DNA of 64,000 nucleotides from positions 16,736 through 80,735 of the forward strand of contig NZ_SMKL01000025.1 of NCBI RefSeq assembly GCF_004348545.1, in the 5' to 3' direction. Below the pieces are notes generated by a model. That model ran no database searches, had not been told where the DNA came from, and saw only the letters and a program-made list of their open reading frames with translations. Positions within the stretch are counted from its first letter, which is position 1; the number at the start of each line of letters is the position of its first letter. The translations under genes were made by a program, and so were the position numbers. This DNA comes from Jiangella ureilytica. Lineage in GTDB: Bacteria; Actinomycetota; Actinomycetes; Jiangellales; Jiangellaceae. Below are positions 41,852-51,139 of this stretch, in pieces.

Positions 41852-42877
41852 ATGCGTCTCGGGGTGCTCGACATCGGCTCGAACTCGGCCCAGCTGCAGG
41901 TGGTCGAGGCGACGTCGGGTGCGCCGCCGCTGCCAGCGCACGGGGTGAAGATCCCGACGCTGCTGCACGACGCCGTCGACGGTGACGGGGCCATCGCCGG
42001 CGAGGGCGTCGAACGGGTCGCCGCGGCCGTGGCCGCAGCCGTCCGCGACGCCGCCGACCAGCGGGTCGACTACCTGTATCCGTACGTGACGTCGGTGATC
42101 CGCGACGCGCGCAACCGTGACGAGGTCATCGACCGGATCGAGGAACGGGCCGGGGTGCGGCCGCAGTTCCTGACCGGTGAACAGGAGGCCCGGCTGACCT
42201 ACCTGGCGGTACACCGCTGGTACGGGTGGTCGGCCGGACGGCTCTTGCTGCTCGACATCGGCGGCGGCTCCATGGAGATCGCGCTGGGCCGCGACGCCGA
42301 ACCGGACCTCGCCATCTCGCTGCCGCTGGGGGCCCGCCGGCTGACGCGGGAGCTGCTCCCGGACGACCCGCCCAGCCGCGACCAGCTGCGTGAGCTGCGC
42401 CGGCACGTCCGCGACACCATCGGCGAGGTCGCCGACCGGCTGCGCTGGGAGGGACAGCCGCGCCGCGTCATCGCCACGTCGAAGACGTTCAAGCAGCTCG
42501 CCCGGCTGTCCGGGGCGGCCCGGCAGCGCAAGGGCCCGTTCGTCCGCCGCGAGCTGTCCCGCCGCGACGTCCGCCGCTGGCTGCCCCGGCTGGCCGCGAT
42601 GCCCGCCGATGAGCGGGCGAAGCTGCGTGGGGTCTCGGCCGCGCGAGCCGGTCAGCTGCTGGCCGGCGCCGTGGTCGCCGACACCACCATGGCGGCGCTC
42701 AACGTGTCGCGGGCGGAGATCTGCCCCTGGGCCCTGCGCGAGGGCATCGTCCTCAGCCACCTCGAGGCCATCACCGGCCAGGTGGCCGACGTGCCGCTGC
42801 AGCCGGTGCGCCACCTGGCCGAGCAGCGCCCCGCCCCAGCGTCGTCGACGGTGACGCCGCTGCACCCCGCCCGCTGA
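41852..42877 (+). CDS. Ppx/GppA phosphatase-family protein
   Basis: A 341-aa protein of the exopolyphosphatase/pppGpp phosphohydrolase family (actin-like ATPase fold). Phosphate 1 loop VLDIGSNSAQLQV (near 5-17), T-S-V-I-R-D-A-R-N-R segment, the catalytic E in TGEQEARLTY and phosphate 2 loop LLLDIGGGSMEIAL (near 130-143) are all present. It probably hydrolyses polyphosphate or the alarmone tail. ATG at 41852. It is divergent from the phosphotransferase gene and converges on the Rieske/FAD gene 17 bases away. Confidence 0.87.
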   Translation: MRLGVLDIGSNSAQLQVVEATSGAPPLPAHGVKIPTLLHDAVDGDGAIAGEGVERVAAAVAAAVRDAADQRVDYLYPYVTSVIRDARNRDEVIDRIEERAGVRPQFLTGEQEARLTYLAVHRWYGWSAGRLLLLDIGGGSMEIALGRDAEPDLAISLPLGARRLTRELLPDDPPSRDQLRELRRHVRDTIGEVADRLRWEGQPRRVIATSKTFKQLARLSGAARQRKGPFVRRELSRRDVRRWLPRLAAMPADERAKLRGVSAARAGQLLAGAVVADTTMAALNVSRAEICPWALREGIVLSHLEAITGQVADVPLQPVRHLAEQRPAPASSTVTPLHPAR

Positions 42878-42894
42878 CGCGGCCGTCGAGCGGC

Positions 42895-44409
42895 TCAGTC
42901 CGACGGGGGCGTGACGGCGGGCAGCGGGCGGACGGCGGGGCCGGCGAGGACCCGTCCGTCGGTCGCGAACCGGGATGCGTGGCAGGGGCAGTCCCAGGTC
43001 CGTTCCGCGTCGTTGAACACGACCAGGCAGCCGAGGTGGGTGCAGCGCGCCGACACGCACTGCAGGCCGCCCTCGTCGTCGCGGTAGGCGGCGATCGCGC
43101 GGGTGCCGTCGGTGACGACGCGGCCGGCGCCAGGAGGCAGCGAGTCGATGCCGCGCCGGACGGCCAAGACGTCGACGCGGTCGCCGACGAAGCGGGCCGC
43201 GACGTAGGCGTTGGCCTTCACGAACTCCGTCGCCGACTGCCGGACAGTGGTCCGCTGCGGGTCGAGCACGCCGGCCAGCGGGTTCTCCGTCCCCGTGACG
43301 AGGTCGCGGAGCAGCAGCGCCGCCAGCGTGCCGTTGGTCATGCCCCAGTGCCCGAACCCGGTCGCGACCCACACGTTCCGGGCGCGCGGGTGGAACCGGC
43401 CGACGTAGGGGAGGGAGTCGACGGTGGTGAGGTCGTGCGCGAGCCAGTGGTAGGCCGGCTCCGCGAGCCCGAGCCGCTCGCGCGCCCACGCCGCCAGCGC
43501 GTCGTAGTGCTTCGCGACGCTGGTTCGGGCGCCGACGCGGTGTCCCTCGCCGCCGACGATCAGCAGGGCGCGGCCGTCGTCCGCGGGGGTGGTGCGGATG
43601 GAGTGCCGGTCCTCGCTGCTGATGTACATGCCGGCGGGGACGCCGTCGGGCCCGGCCGCCGAGGGGAACCCGGCGACGACGAGGTCGCGGCGCGGCTCCA
43701 GCCGGGCGAAGAAGAGGCCGCGGTCGAAGATCGGGTAATGGGTGGCGACGACGACGTGGCGGGCACGGATCTCGCCCGCGGTGGTCGTGACGACGCACGG
43801 GTCGCCCTCGGTGAGCCCGAGCGCGCGAGTCCCGGTGACGACGGTGCCGCCGTCGCCGGGAATGCGGGTCGCGAGCTCCAGCAACCATTGGCGCGGGTGG
43901 AACTGCGCCTGCCCGGTGAACCGCACGGCGCCGCTCACGGCGAACGGCAACCCGGTTTCGGTCGTGAAGGTGGCGGGGAGCCCGGCGGCCGCGGCGGCCT
44001 CGGCCTCGCGGCGCAGCCCGTCGGCCGACGACGGCTGCTCGGCGAACACGTAGGACTCGCGCCGCGACCAGTCCGCGTCCGCGCCGACGGCGGCCGCCTC
44101 GGTCTCGATCCAGTCGATCGCCAGCTGCTGGCCGGCGCCGTACGCACGCGCGGTGTCGACGCCGAACTTGCTGGTCAGCTGCGCGTAGATGGCGCCGTGT
44201 TGGCTGGTGACCTTCGCCGTCGTGTGGCCGGTGACCCCGGCCGCCAGCCGCTCGTCGGCCTCGATCAGCGCCACCGACAGCCCCGCCTGCTTCAGCAGAT
44301 ACGCCGTCGTGATGCCCGCGATCCCCGCTCCGAGCACGACGGCGTCGGCGTCGGTGAGCGGCGACGGCGCGAGCGGCGGGTCCCCGGTGCTGTCCAGCCA
44401 GTACGACAC
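42895..44409 (-). CDS. FAD-dependent oxidoreductase (DadA type) with C-terminal Rieske domain
   Basis: A 504-aa fusion. The N-terminal part is a DAO-type FAD oxidoreductase (dinucleotide loop VVLGAGIAGITTAYLL, about 25-40; WVATGFGHWGMTNG near 350), and the C-terminal 90 residues are a Rieske [2Fe-2S] domain with the ligands C-x-H in CTHLGCLV and C-x2-H in CPCHASRF. This fusion is common in aerobic actinomycetes; its substrate is unknown. It starts 10 bases after the alcohol dehydrogenase gene and is probably co-transcribed, so it may handle electrons or product from that enzyme. Confidence 0.87.
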   Translation of the reverse strand: MSYWLDSTGDPPLAPSPLTDADAVVLGAGIAGITTAYLLKQAGLSVALIEADERLAAGVTGHTTAKVTSQHGAIYAQLTSKFGVDTARAYGAGQQLAIDWIETEAAAVGADADWSRRESYVFAEQPSSADGLRREAEAAAAAGLPATFTTETGLPFAVSGAVRFTGQAQFHPRQWLLELATRIPGDGGTVVTGTRALGLTEGDPCVVTTTAGEIRARHVVVATHYPIFDRGLFFARLEPRRDLVVAGFPSAAGPDGVPAGMYISSEDRHSIRTTPADDGRALLIVGGEGHRVGARTSVAKHYDALAAWARERLGLAEPAYHWLAHDLTTVDSLPYVGRFHPRARNVWVATGFGHWGMTNGTLAALLLRDLVTGTENPLAGVLDPQRTTVRQSATEFVKANAYVAARFVGDRVDVLAVRRGIDSLPPGAGRVVTDGTRAIAAYRDDEGGLQCVSARCTHLGCLVVFNDAERTWDCPCHASRFATDGRVLAGPAVRPLPAVTPPSD

Positions 44410-44419
44410 GCGTGCCTCC

Positions 44420-45595
44420 TCAAGGCGTCAGCAGGACCTTGACCGCACCGTCGTCCTTCTTCTGGAACATCTCGTAGGCGGCGGGCGCCTCGTCGAGCGG
44501 CAGCCGGTGGGTGTGGAACGTCTCGACGCCGAGCGGATCGCCGTCACCGAGCAGCGGCATGATCTCGTCGGTCCAGCGCCGCACGTTGGCCTGCCCCATG
44601 CGCAGCTGCACCTGCTTGTCGAAGAGCGTGAGCATCGGCAGCGGATCGGCCATGCCGCCGTAGACGCCGCTGAGCGAGATCGTCCCGCCGCGGCGGACCC
44701 CGTCGATGGCCGCGTAGAACGACGCGAGCCGGTCGATCCCCGCCTTCTGCATCATCGGCTCGGCGATCGCATCCGGAAGCAGGCCGGTCATCTTCTGCAG
44801 GAAGGTCGCGCCGGGCGAGCCGTGCGCCTCCATGCCGACGGCGTCGATGACGGAGTCCGCGCCACGCCCGTCGGTCCGCTCACGCACCTCGGCGGTGACG
44901 TCATGGGCCTCGGGATCGAACACCGTCGCGTCACGGGAGGCCACCCGGAGGCGGCGTTCCGGGATCGGGTCGGAGGCGAACACCCGGTGGCCCCGGTGCA
45001 GCGCGATCCGGGCGGCCATGTCGCCGATGGGGCCGAGTCCGAGCACCAGCACGGTGCCGCCGGGCGGGATCGCGGCGTACTCGACGGCCTGCCAGGCGGT
45101 GGGCAGCACGTCGGACAGGTAGAGGTACCGCTCGTCCGGTCCGTCCGGTGGCAGTGTGATCGGGGCGTACTGCGCCTGCCGGACCCGCAGGTACTGCGCC
45201 TGGCCGCCGGGCACCTGGCCGTACAGCTTGGTGTAGCCGTACAGCGCCGCGCCCATGTCGTGCTCGCGCACCTGGGTGGTCTCGCACTGCGTGTGCAGGC
45301 CCTGTGCGCACATGTAGCAGGTGCCGCAGCAGATCTGGAACGGCACGACCACCCGGTCGCCCGGGGCGAGCTGCGGCACGGCGCTGCCGACCTCTTCGAC
45401 GATCCCCATGGACTCGTGGCCCAGGACGTCGCCGGGCTCCATGAACGGCGACATCGGCTCGTACAAGTGCAGGTCCGAGCCGCAGATCGCGGTCGTCGTG
45501 ACGCGGATGACCGCGTCCGTCGGCTCTTCGATGCGTGGGTCCGGGACCTCTTCGACGCGCACGTCGCGTTTGCCCTGCCAGGTCACCGCCCTCAT
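44420..45595 (-). CDS. Zinc-dependent alcohol/formaldehyde dehydrogenase (FdhA-like MDR)
   Basis: A 391-aa medium-chain dehydrogenase. Catalytic zinc residues are in AICGSDLHLY (near 38) and GHESMGIVEEVG (near 59-60); the structural zinc cysteines are in CCGTCYMCAQGLHTQC (near 89-104); the NAD loop is VLGLGPIGDMAA (near 184-195). It resembles glutathione-independent formaldehyde dehydrogenases and threonine dehydrogenase-like enzymes. Substrate is not fixed by sequence. It is followed within 10 bases by the Rieske/FAD gene. Confidence 0.87.
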   Translation of the reverse strand: MRAVTWQGKRDVRVEEVPDPRIEEPTDAVIRVTTTAICGSDLHLYEPMSPFMEPGDVLGHESMGIVEEVGSAVPQLAPGDRVVVPFQICCGTCYMCAQGLHTQCETTQVREHDMGAALYGYTKLYGQVPGGQAQYLRVRQAQYAPITLPPDGPDERYLYLSDVLPTAWQAVEYAAIPPGGTVLVLGLGPIGDMAARIALHRGHRVFASDPIPERRLRVASRDATVFDPEAHDVTAEVRERTDGRGADSVIDAVGMEAHGSPGATFLQKMTGLLPDAIAEPMMQKAGIDRLASFYAAIDGVRRGGTISLSGVYGGMADPLPMLTLFDKQVQLRMGQANVRRWTDEIMPLLGDGDPLGVETFHTHRLPLDEAPAAYEMFQKKDDGAVKVLLTP

Positions 45596-45667
45596 GTCCC
45601 GCCCCTCTCACCGGATCAGTTGAAATCCGGGTACCCGGGGAGGCGGCGCCCATGCGCCGGCCCGCCG

Positions 45668-47668
45668 TCAGGTGTCGCCGTCGGGCACCAGCGGGACCGT
45701 CAGGACGAAGGTGCCGGCCGGCTGGTCGGGCGTGCCCGGCTCGTAGACGACGTCGCCGTCGTGGGCGCGGGCGAGCTCACGGGCGATGTAGAGGCCCAGG
45801 CCGGTGCCGCGGGCGCCGTCGCCGGTGCTGAACCGCTGGAACAGCCGCTTCAGGACCTCGGACGGAACCCCGTCGCCGGCGTCGGTGACCTCGACCCGGG
45901 CCACGCCGCGGGCGCTGCCGATGCGGATCTCGACCGGCGGCGCGCCGTGATGCAACGCGTTGCCGATGAGGTTCTCGATGGCCTGCACCAGCCGGCCGGG
46001 GTCGGCGAGCACCTGGACGTCGGGCTCGAGGTGCGCGGTGACGGCGCCGGCACCGGCGCCCTCGCGGGTCGAGCGGACCGTCTCGATGGCCGTCGCCACC
46101 AGCACCGCCAGCGACGTCGGGGCCGGTCGCAGCCGCAGTGAGTCGGCGTCGAGCCGCGACGTGGTGAGCAGGTCGGTGACCAGCCGCTGCAGCCGGACGG
46201 CGCTGCTGGACATGCTGTGCAGGAGCCGGGTGCGGTCGTCGGCGCTGAGTTCGGACCAGTGCCGGCTCAAGGTGTCGGCCGTGCCCCCGAGGACCGACGC
46301 GGGCGTGCGCAGCTCGTGTGCCGTGACGGCCAGGAACTGCCTCTGCTCCTCGGCCGCCCGCTGGAGCTGCTCGTTGGCGGCGGCCACGGCGGCCGCGGCG
46401 GCCTCGCGCTGCTCCGTGACCCGGCGCGCCTCGGTCATGTCGCGGGTGACCTTGGCGAACCCGATGTGCTCGCCCATCTCGTTGAAGACGGCGGTGATGA
46501 GGACGTTCGCCCAGAACCGGGTGCCGTCCTTGCGCAGCCGCCAGCCCTCTTCGCCGTACTGGCCGGTGCGCAGCGCCTGCTGCAGCTCGAACTCTGGGTG
46601 CTGCTCGTCGCGCTTCTCCTGCGGATAGAAGACGCGGAAGTGCTGGCCGATAATCTCTGTGGCGGAGTAGCCCTTGATCCGCTCGGCGCCGGCGTTCCAG
46701 CTGGCGACGTGGCCATGGGGATCGAGCATGAAGATCGCGTAGTCGCGTACGGCCTCGACCAGCAGCCGGAACCGCTCCTCGCTGCGGCGCAGTTCCTCTT
46801 CGGCGGCACGCTGCTGAGTGATGTCCTGGACCTGCAGGAACACGTAGAGCGCCTGCCCGCGGGAGTCGCGGACGGGCGCCAGGGTGGCGAGCACCTTCCG
46901 CTTCTCGGACGCGTCGCTGACGTCGTGCTCGAGGTGGACGATGTCGGCCGACATGCGCGTGATGTCGAACAGCGCGGCGTCGAGGAGGTCGCCGCGACCG
47001 CTGGTCAGCCGCCCGTAGTCGAGTCCGACCAACTCGTGCGGCTTGCAGCCCATGAGGTCGCTGAGGGCGCGGTTGGCGCGCACGATGCTGCCGGTCAGGG
47101 TCATCGTCGCCATGCCGATGGCGGCCTGCTCGAACACCTCGCGGAACCGCTCGAGGTGCTCGTCGAGGACCTGCTGGTCGCGGCCGCGTATGGGCGGGTG
47201 CGCGGCCGGGTCGGCGACGACGGTCATGGCCGGCCGGGCGCGCGGGCCGGGGACGACGTGGTGCTCGGGGAGCTTGGCCAGCAGCTCGCCTGCGAGACGG
47301 TCGATGGGCAGCGACTTCTCGATGAAGCCCGCCGCGCCGAGCTCCTCGGCGCTCTGCGCCAGGCCGCCCTCGTCGAACCCGCTGTACACGACCACCTGCG
47401 TGGCGGGCGAGACGGCGAGAATGCCCGGGAGCGCCTCGAGGCCGTCCATCACCGGCATCGACAGATCGAGCAGCAGCAGCGACGGCTGGTGCTGGAAAGC
47501 CAGCCCGACGGCCTCGGTGCCGTCGCCGCCCTCGCCGACGACCTCCAGGAGCCCCGACAGCCGAAGCCGGGCCGTGATGACGGCCCGCACTTCGGTGGAG
47601 TCGTCGATGACGACGATGGTCGGCAGCTCCCTCGGCACCCTACGAGTATGCCCGTTCGTCCCCGCCAC
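45668..47668 (-). CDS. Hybrid sensor: receiver - PAS - PAS - histidine kinase
   Basis: A 666-aa cytoplasmic protein with reversed hybrid order: receiver domain (about 15-135, acidic pair DD and phosphoacceptor D in LLLLDLSMPVMDG), PAS domain 1 (165-285), PAS domain 2 (295-410, ending in FAKVTRDMTEARR), dimerisation helix with H in VTAHELRTPASVL (near 445), and HATPase with GTGLGLYIARELA. No TM helix is seen, so it senses an internal cue, maybe redox or a ligand bound by PAS. GTG at 47668 or 47635. It is 37 bases downstream of the epoxide hydrolase gene. Confidence 0.87.
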   Translation of the reverse strand: MAGTNGHTRRVPRELPTIVVIDDSTEVRAVITARLRLSGLLEVVGEGGDGTEAVGLAFQHQPSLLLLDLSMPVMDGLEALPGILAVSPATQVVVYSGFDEGGLAQSAEELGAAGFIEKSLPIDRLAGELLAKLPEHHVVPGPRARPAMTVVADPAAHPPIRGRDQQVLDEHLERFREVFEQAAIGMATMTLTGSIVRANRALSDLMGCKPHELVGLDYGRLTSGRGDLLDAALFDITRMSADIVHLEHDVSDASEKRKVLATLAPVRDSRGQALYVFLQVQDITQQRAAEEELRRSEERFRLLVEAVRDYAIFMLDPHGHVASWNAGAERIKGYSATEIIGQHFRVFYPQEKRDEQHPEFELQQALRTGQYGEEGWRLRKDGTRFWANVLITAVFNEMGEHIGFAKVTRDMTEARRVTEQREAAAAAVAAANEQLQRAAEEQRQFLAVTAHELRTPASVLGGTADTLSRHWSELSADDRTRLLHSMSSSAVRLQRLVTDLLTTSRLDADSLRLRPAPTSLAVLVATAIETVRSTREGAGAGAVTAHLEPDVQVLADPGRLVQAIENLIGNALHHGAPPVEIRIGSARGVARVEVTDAGDGVPSEVLKRLFQRFSTGDGARGTGLGLYIARELARAHDGDVVYEPGTPDQPAGTFVLTVPLVPDGDT

Positions 47669-47705
47669 TCACCCGGCCGTTCGGCCGATGGTGCTTCCAG
47701 GGATG

Positions 47706-48863
47706 TCAGCGAAGGTCGCGGAAGAACTCGCGGACGTCGTCGAGAAGCACGTCCGGCTCCTCGAGCGCCGCGAAGTGGCCGCCGCGGCCGACGTCGGTCC
47801 AGCGGGTGATCCTGTTCTCCGTCTCGGCGTACCGGCGGATGGCGACGTCGTGCGCGAAGACCAGCGCCGCCGTCGGCACCCCGGAGATCTCCTTGACCTC
47901 GCCCCAGGCCGCCTCCTGCGCGTACCCGGCGTAGGCGGCCGATCCCGCCGTGCCGGTCAGCCAGTAGAGCATGACGTTGGTGAGCAGCCGGTCCTTGTCG
48001 ACGACGGTGTCCGGGTCGGCCTCGCGGGGGTGGGTCCACTCGCGGAACTTGTCCATGATCCAGGCCAGCTGCCCGACGGGGGAGTCGGTCAGCCCGTACG
48101 CGAGCGTCTGCGGCCGGGTCGACTGGATGGCGATGTAGCCGGACTCCTCCCGCATGAACGCCTCGATGCGGGCGACGCGGTCGCGCTCGAGGCCGGTCAG
48201 CGAGGCGCGCTCGTCGTCGGGCATCGGGAACGGCGCGATCGGGCCGGGCCCGCCGTTGGTGTGCACGCCGACGACGCGCTCCGGCGCCACCCGGGCGACG
48301 GCGGGCGAGACCATGCCGCCCACGTCGCCGCCCTGCGTGCCGTAGCGCTCGTAGCCGAGCCGGCGCATCAGCTCGGCCCACGCGGCGCCGATGCGGGCGA
48401 TCGTCCAGCCGGGCTCGCTCAGCGGCCCGGACAGCCCGTATCCCGGCAGCGACGGAATGACGACATGGAAGGCGTCGGCAGGGTCGCCGCCGTGCGCCGC
48501 GGGGTCGGTCAGCGAGCCGACGAGGTCGAGGAACTCGACGACCGAACCCGGCCAGCCGTGCGTCAGCAGCAGCGGCAGCGCGTTCTCGTGCCGGGACCGG
48601 ACGTGCAGGAAGTGGACGTTCTGACCGTCGATCTCGGTTGTGAACTGCGGGTGCGAGTTCAGCTCGCGCTCCGCGGCGCGCCAGTCGTACTCGTGGCGCC
48701 AGTAGTGCGCCAGCTCCCGCAGCCAGCCGGTCGGCACGCCGGTGTCCCAGCCGTCGCCGGGCAGCGGCGGGGGCCAGCGGGTGGCGTCGAGCCGGGCGTG
48801 CAGGTCGGCGAGGTCGGCCTCGCTGACCTCGAGGCGGAACGGGGTGATCGTCGAGTTCGTCAT
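47706..48863 (-). CDS. Epoxide hydrolase (EHN-type alpha/beta hydrolase)
   Basis: A 385-aa protein with the N-terminal EHN domain (about 5-110, including WLRELAHYWRHEYDWR) and an alpha/beta-hydrolase core: oxyanion motif HGWPGS (near 107), nucleophile D in GGDVGGM (near 183), proton-relay Y in the cap, and the catalytic H in GGHFAALEEPD (near 360). It opens epoxides to diols. ATG at 48863 follows GAGGG. It is divergent from a WYL regulator, which may control it, and is the first gene before the kinase and dehydrogenase genes. Confidence 0.88.
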   Translation of the reverse strand: MTNSTITPFRLEVSEADLADLHARLDATRWPPPLPGDGWDTGVPTGWLRELAHYWRHEYDWRAAERELNSHPQFTTEIDGQNVHFLHVRSRHENALPLLLTHGWPGSVVEFLDLVGSLTDPAAHGGDPADAFHVVIPSLPGYGLSGPLSEPGWTIARIGAAWAELMRRLGYERYGTQGGDVGGMVSPAVARVAPERVVGVHTNGGPGPIAPFPMPDDERASLTGLERDRVARIEAFMREESGYIAIQSTRPQTLAYGLTDSPVGQLAWIMDKFREWTHPREADPDTVVDKDRLLTNVMLYWLTGTAGSAAYAGYAQEAAWGEVKEISGVPTAALVFAHDVAIRRYAETENRITRWTDVGRGGHFAALEEPDVLLDDVREFFRDLR

Positions 48864-48925
48864 GACCCTCACGCTAGACGCCGCTTAGGTCAGATTCGGT
48901 CCTAGGTCGATGCGAGAATCGGGGC

Positions 48926-49891
48926 ATGAGAGAGACCTCCGCCCGCCTGCTCCGGCTGCTGTCCGTGCTGCAGTCCGCCCCGGTCCGCACCGGTGCCGAG
49001 CTGGCCGAACGCCTCGGCGTCGACACCCGCACCGTCCGCCGCGACGTCGAGAAGCTCCGCTCTCTCGGCTACCCGGTCGAGGCGACGGCGGGCCTGGCCG
49101 GCTACCGCCTCGGCTCCGGCGCGCGACTGCCGCCGCTGCTCCTCGACGACGACGAGGCGGTCGCCGTCGCCGTCGGGCTGCGCACGGCCGCCGGTGGCAC
49201 CGTCGCCGGCATCGAGGAGAGCTCCGTGCGGGCGCTCACCAAACTGGAGCGGATGCTGCCGTCGCGGCTGCGGCACCGGGTGAGCACGCTGCGCGCGGTC
49301 ACGGTGCCGCTGCCGGCCGGGTCGGCGCCGGTCGACGCCGAGGTGCTGACGGCGGTGGCCGCCGCCTGCCAGGCGCACGAGCAGCTGCGCTTCGACTACG
49401 TGGCCGCCGACGGGTCCGCGGCGGTGCGGCGCACGGAGCCGCACCGGCTGCTGCACACCGGCCGGCGCTGGTACCTCGTCGCGTGGGACCTCGACCGCGC
49501 CGACTGGCGTACCTTCCGGGTCGACCGGCTTCGCCCGCGCATCCCGGCCGGGCCGCGATTCACGCCGCGTGATCCACCGTCGCACCAGGTCAGCGGCGCG
49601 GGGATCGCGGCGGGCGGCTACCGGTACGTCGCCCGCATCACGCTGCACGCGCCGCTCGCCGTCGCCGCCGACCGCGTGGCGCCGTCCGTGGGGACGCTCG
49701 AGGACGGCGACGGCGACAGCTGCACGCTGGTCGCGGGGTCGAACTCGCTCGACGAGATCGCCCTGTGGGTCGCGCTCTTCGGCTTCGAGTTCGAGGTCCA
49801 CGAGCCGCCCGAGCTGGTCGAGCGGGTCGGCGAGCTGGCCGGCCTCCTGGCGCGTGCCGGCGGACGGTCCCGCACGGCCTCGTCTCCGTGA
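48926..49891 (+). CDS. HTH/WYL-domain transcriptional regulator
   Basis: A 321-aa regulator with an N-terminal HTH_11 domain (about 5-60, ELAERLGVDTRTVRRDVEKL), a linker, and a C-terminal WYL domain (about 140-215, YLVAWDLDRADWRTFRVDRL). WYL regulators sense a nucleic-acid or small-molecule ligand and are frequent in actinomycetes. It is divergent from the epoxide hydrolase gene (62-base gap) and probably controls it. A perfect hairpin overlaps its stop codon. Confidence 0.86.
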   Translation: MRETSARLLRLLSVLQSAPVRTGAELAERLGVDTRTVRRDVEKLRSLGYPVEATAGLAGYRLGSGARLPPLLLDDDEAVAVAVGLRTAAGGTVAGIEESSVRALTKLERMLPSRLRHRVSTLRAVTVPLPAGSAPVDAEVLTAVAAACQAHEQLRFDYVAADGSAAVRRTEPHRLLHTGRRWYLVAWDLDRADWRTFRVDRLRPRIPAGPRFTPRDPPSHQVSGAGIAAGGYRYVARITLHAPLAVAADRVAPSVGTLEDGDGDSCTLVAGSNSLDEIALWVALFGFEFEVHEPPELVERVGELAGLLARAGGRSRTASSP

Positions 49892-49910
49892 TCATCCTCG
49901 ATGATCACGG
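49886..49910. terminator. Hairpin at the end of the WYL gene
   Basis: CCGTGATCATC pairs perfectly with GATGATCACGG around a 3-base loop (CTC). It overlaps the TGA at 49889-49891 and lies between convergent genes, so it is likely a bidirectional terminator, without T-run. Confidence 0.6.
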
Positions 49911-49927
49911 CTGGCGCGGCTCGGCGG

Positions 49928-50128
49928 TCAGTCGGCCTCGGCGTCGTCCTCGAGGCCGGCGATCATCTCGTCGAGCCAGGCGCCCAGGGCCTGCTGGCGG
50001 TCGCCGGGCGGGATGCCCTTGCGGCGAACGTAGTCCGAGAACTCGGTGGCCAGGCCAATGGCGTCGAGATCGAGACCCTGCTCGCTCCAGTCGGGCTCCG
50101 ACGGGCCCACCTCCGCCGACGTCGTCAT
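49928..50128 (-). CDS. Small acidic hypothetical protein
   Basis: A 66-aa acidic protein (starts MTTSAEVGPSEPDWSE, ends EMIAGLEDDAEAD) with two predicted helices (about 24-36 and 44-58). No family is recognised. The ATG at 50128 has a G-rich site (GGGGA) 6 bases upstream; a longer frame up to 50185 lacks one. It is convergent with the WYL gene. Confidence 0.55.
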   Translation of the reverse strand: MTTSAEVGPSEPDWSEQGLDLDAIGLATEFSDYVRRKGIPPGDRQQALGAWLDEMIAGLEDDAEAD

Positions 50129-50465
50129 GTGGTCCCCATTCCACCCGGCGTCCGGCGGCGCCCGCCTGCCGGCCCGTGGCGCCACGGGCCGATCAGAGCA
50201 TCTGGTTGCATGGTCGAAACCAATTCAGCTGCGGTGTTCCTGGATGTTACGGTGCGATACCCACAAACCGTAACCCACACACGTCACACTGGTCGCGGCC
50301 AAGGTTGCCGAACGGCTCGGCAAAGATCGACGAAACGGCAGCGCGCGCACCCCGCCAGGACGACGATGGACCCGAGCGCGACCTTCATCCGGGCCGCATC
50401 CGCATGCCCGTATCCGGGATGGGTATGTGTGCGAGGGGTGTTGTGCCGCAGGGAGGGTGGGTCGA
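50129..50465. other. Intergenic region with an inverted repeat, no gene seen
   Basis: The 337 bases between the divergent small genes at 50128 and 50466 hold no convincing frame. Apart from the inverted repeat at 50246-50274 I see no further conserved-looking element. Base composition is lower in GC than the flanks (ATGTTACGG, AACCAATTCAG), as expected of promoter DNA. Confidence 0.4.
50246..50274. promoter_or_regulatory. 8-bp perfect inverted repeat in a divergent promoter region
   Basis: GTTACGGT at 50246-50253 and ACCGTAAC at 50267-50274 with a 13-base spacer, i.e. two turns of DNA centre to centre. It lies in the divergent gap between two small genes. An operator for an unknown regulator is likely. 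Confidence 0.5.
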
Positions 50466-50681
50466 ATGGCTGCAGGGGACATTCACACGGTGCCGCGTGG
50501 TGATCGCTGGGCCAATGTCTTCGAGGACGGCGAGCGGCTGATCGTCAGCGCCGGCACCAAGGAGACGGCAGCGCGCATGGGCCGCGAGCTGGCCCGCCTC
50601 CGCGGCGTCCGCCACGTCATCCACGAGCGCGACGAGCCGACGCCGAGCAGCGCGCGCAGCCACGACCTCGTCCACGGCTAG
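50466..50681 (+). CDS. DUF2188 protein
   Basis: A 71-aa protein of the DUF2188 family: DIHTVPRGDRWANVFEDGER, then a central helix TKETAARMGRELARL and the terminal strand HVIHERDE. Members are small cytoplasmic proteins of unknown role. Start ATG at 50466; a GGGAGGG tract lies about 12 bases upstream. Its 3' end touches the tetR remnant on the opposite strand. Confidence 0.75.
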   Translation: MAAGDIHTVPRGDRWANVFEDGERLIVSAGTKETAARMGRELARLRGVRHVIHERDEPTPSSARSHDLVHG

Positions 50682-51139
50682 GACAGCCGGGTCGGCTGAG
50701 ACGGCGCCGACGCGCGCCCGGCGTCGTCGGGCCGCAGCGCGCCGATGATCAGGCCGAGACCGAACTCGAACTCGGCGTCGCCGTCGTGGTCCGGCCTGCC
50801 GGCGTAGGCGGCGGCCACCTCGGTGAGGTGCGGGTAGTCGCCGGCCGGGAGCTCGCGCAGCAGGCCGTCGACGATCACGTCGAGCTCGGCGGCCGTGGTG
50901 AACGGCAGGCTCAGCTCCTGCAGGACGAACCCGTAGACGTAGCTGTCGATGAGTGAGAAGGCGCGGGCGGCCCGGACGGGGGAGAAGCCGCCGGCCCGGA
51001 GCGCGCCCAGGACGGCGTCGTGGTGGCGGAGGGTCGACGGCCCGGGCGTGCTGCGGGAGTCCATGAGGCCGACGGCCCACGGGTGCCGCCGCAGTGCCGC
51101 CCGGGCCGAGGCGGCTCGCCCGCGCATCGCCGCCGCCCA
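50678..51139 (-). pseudogene. TetR regulator missing its DNA-binding domain
   Basis: From about 51139 to 50678 the minus strand encodes the C-terminal ligand domain of a TetR family regulator (TetR_C_1-like): SARAALRRHPWAVGLMDSR, then LRHHDAVLGALRAGGFS and FSLIDSYVYGFVLQELSLPF. This normally starts near residue 95 of a protein of about 210; the helix-turn-helix half is absent and the frame upstream is noise. The gene has therefore lost its 5' half. The missing part would have lain where an SDR gene fragment now begins on the other strand. Confidence 0.7.
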
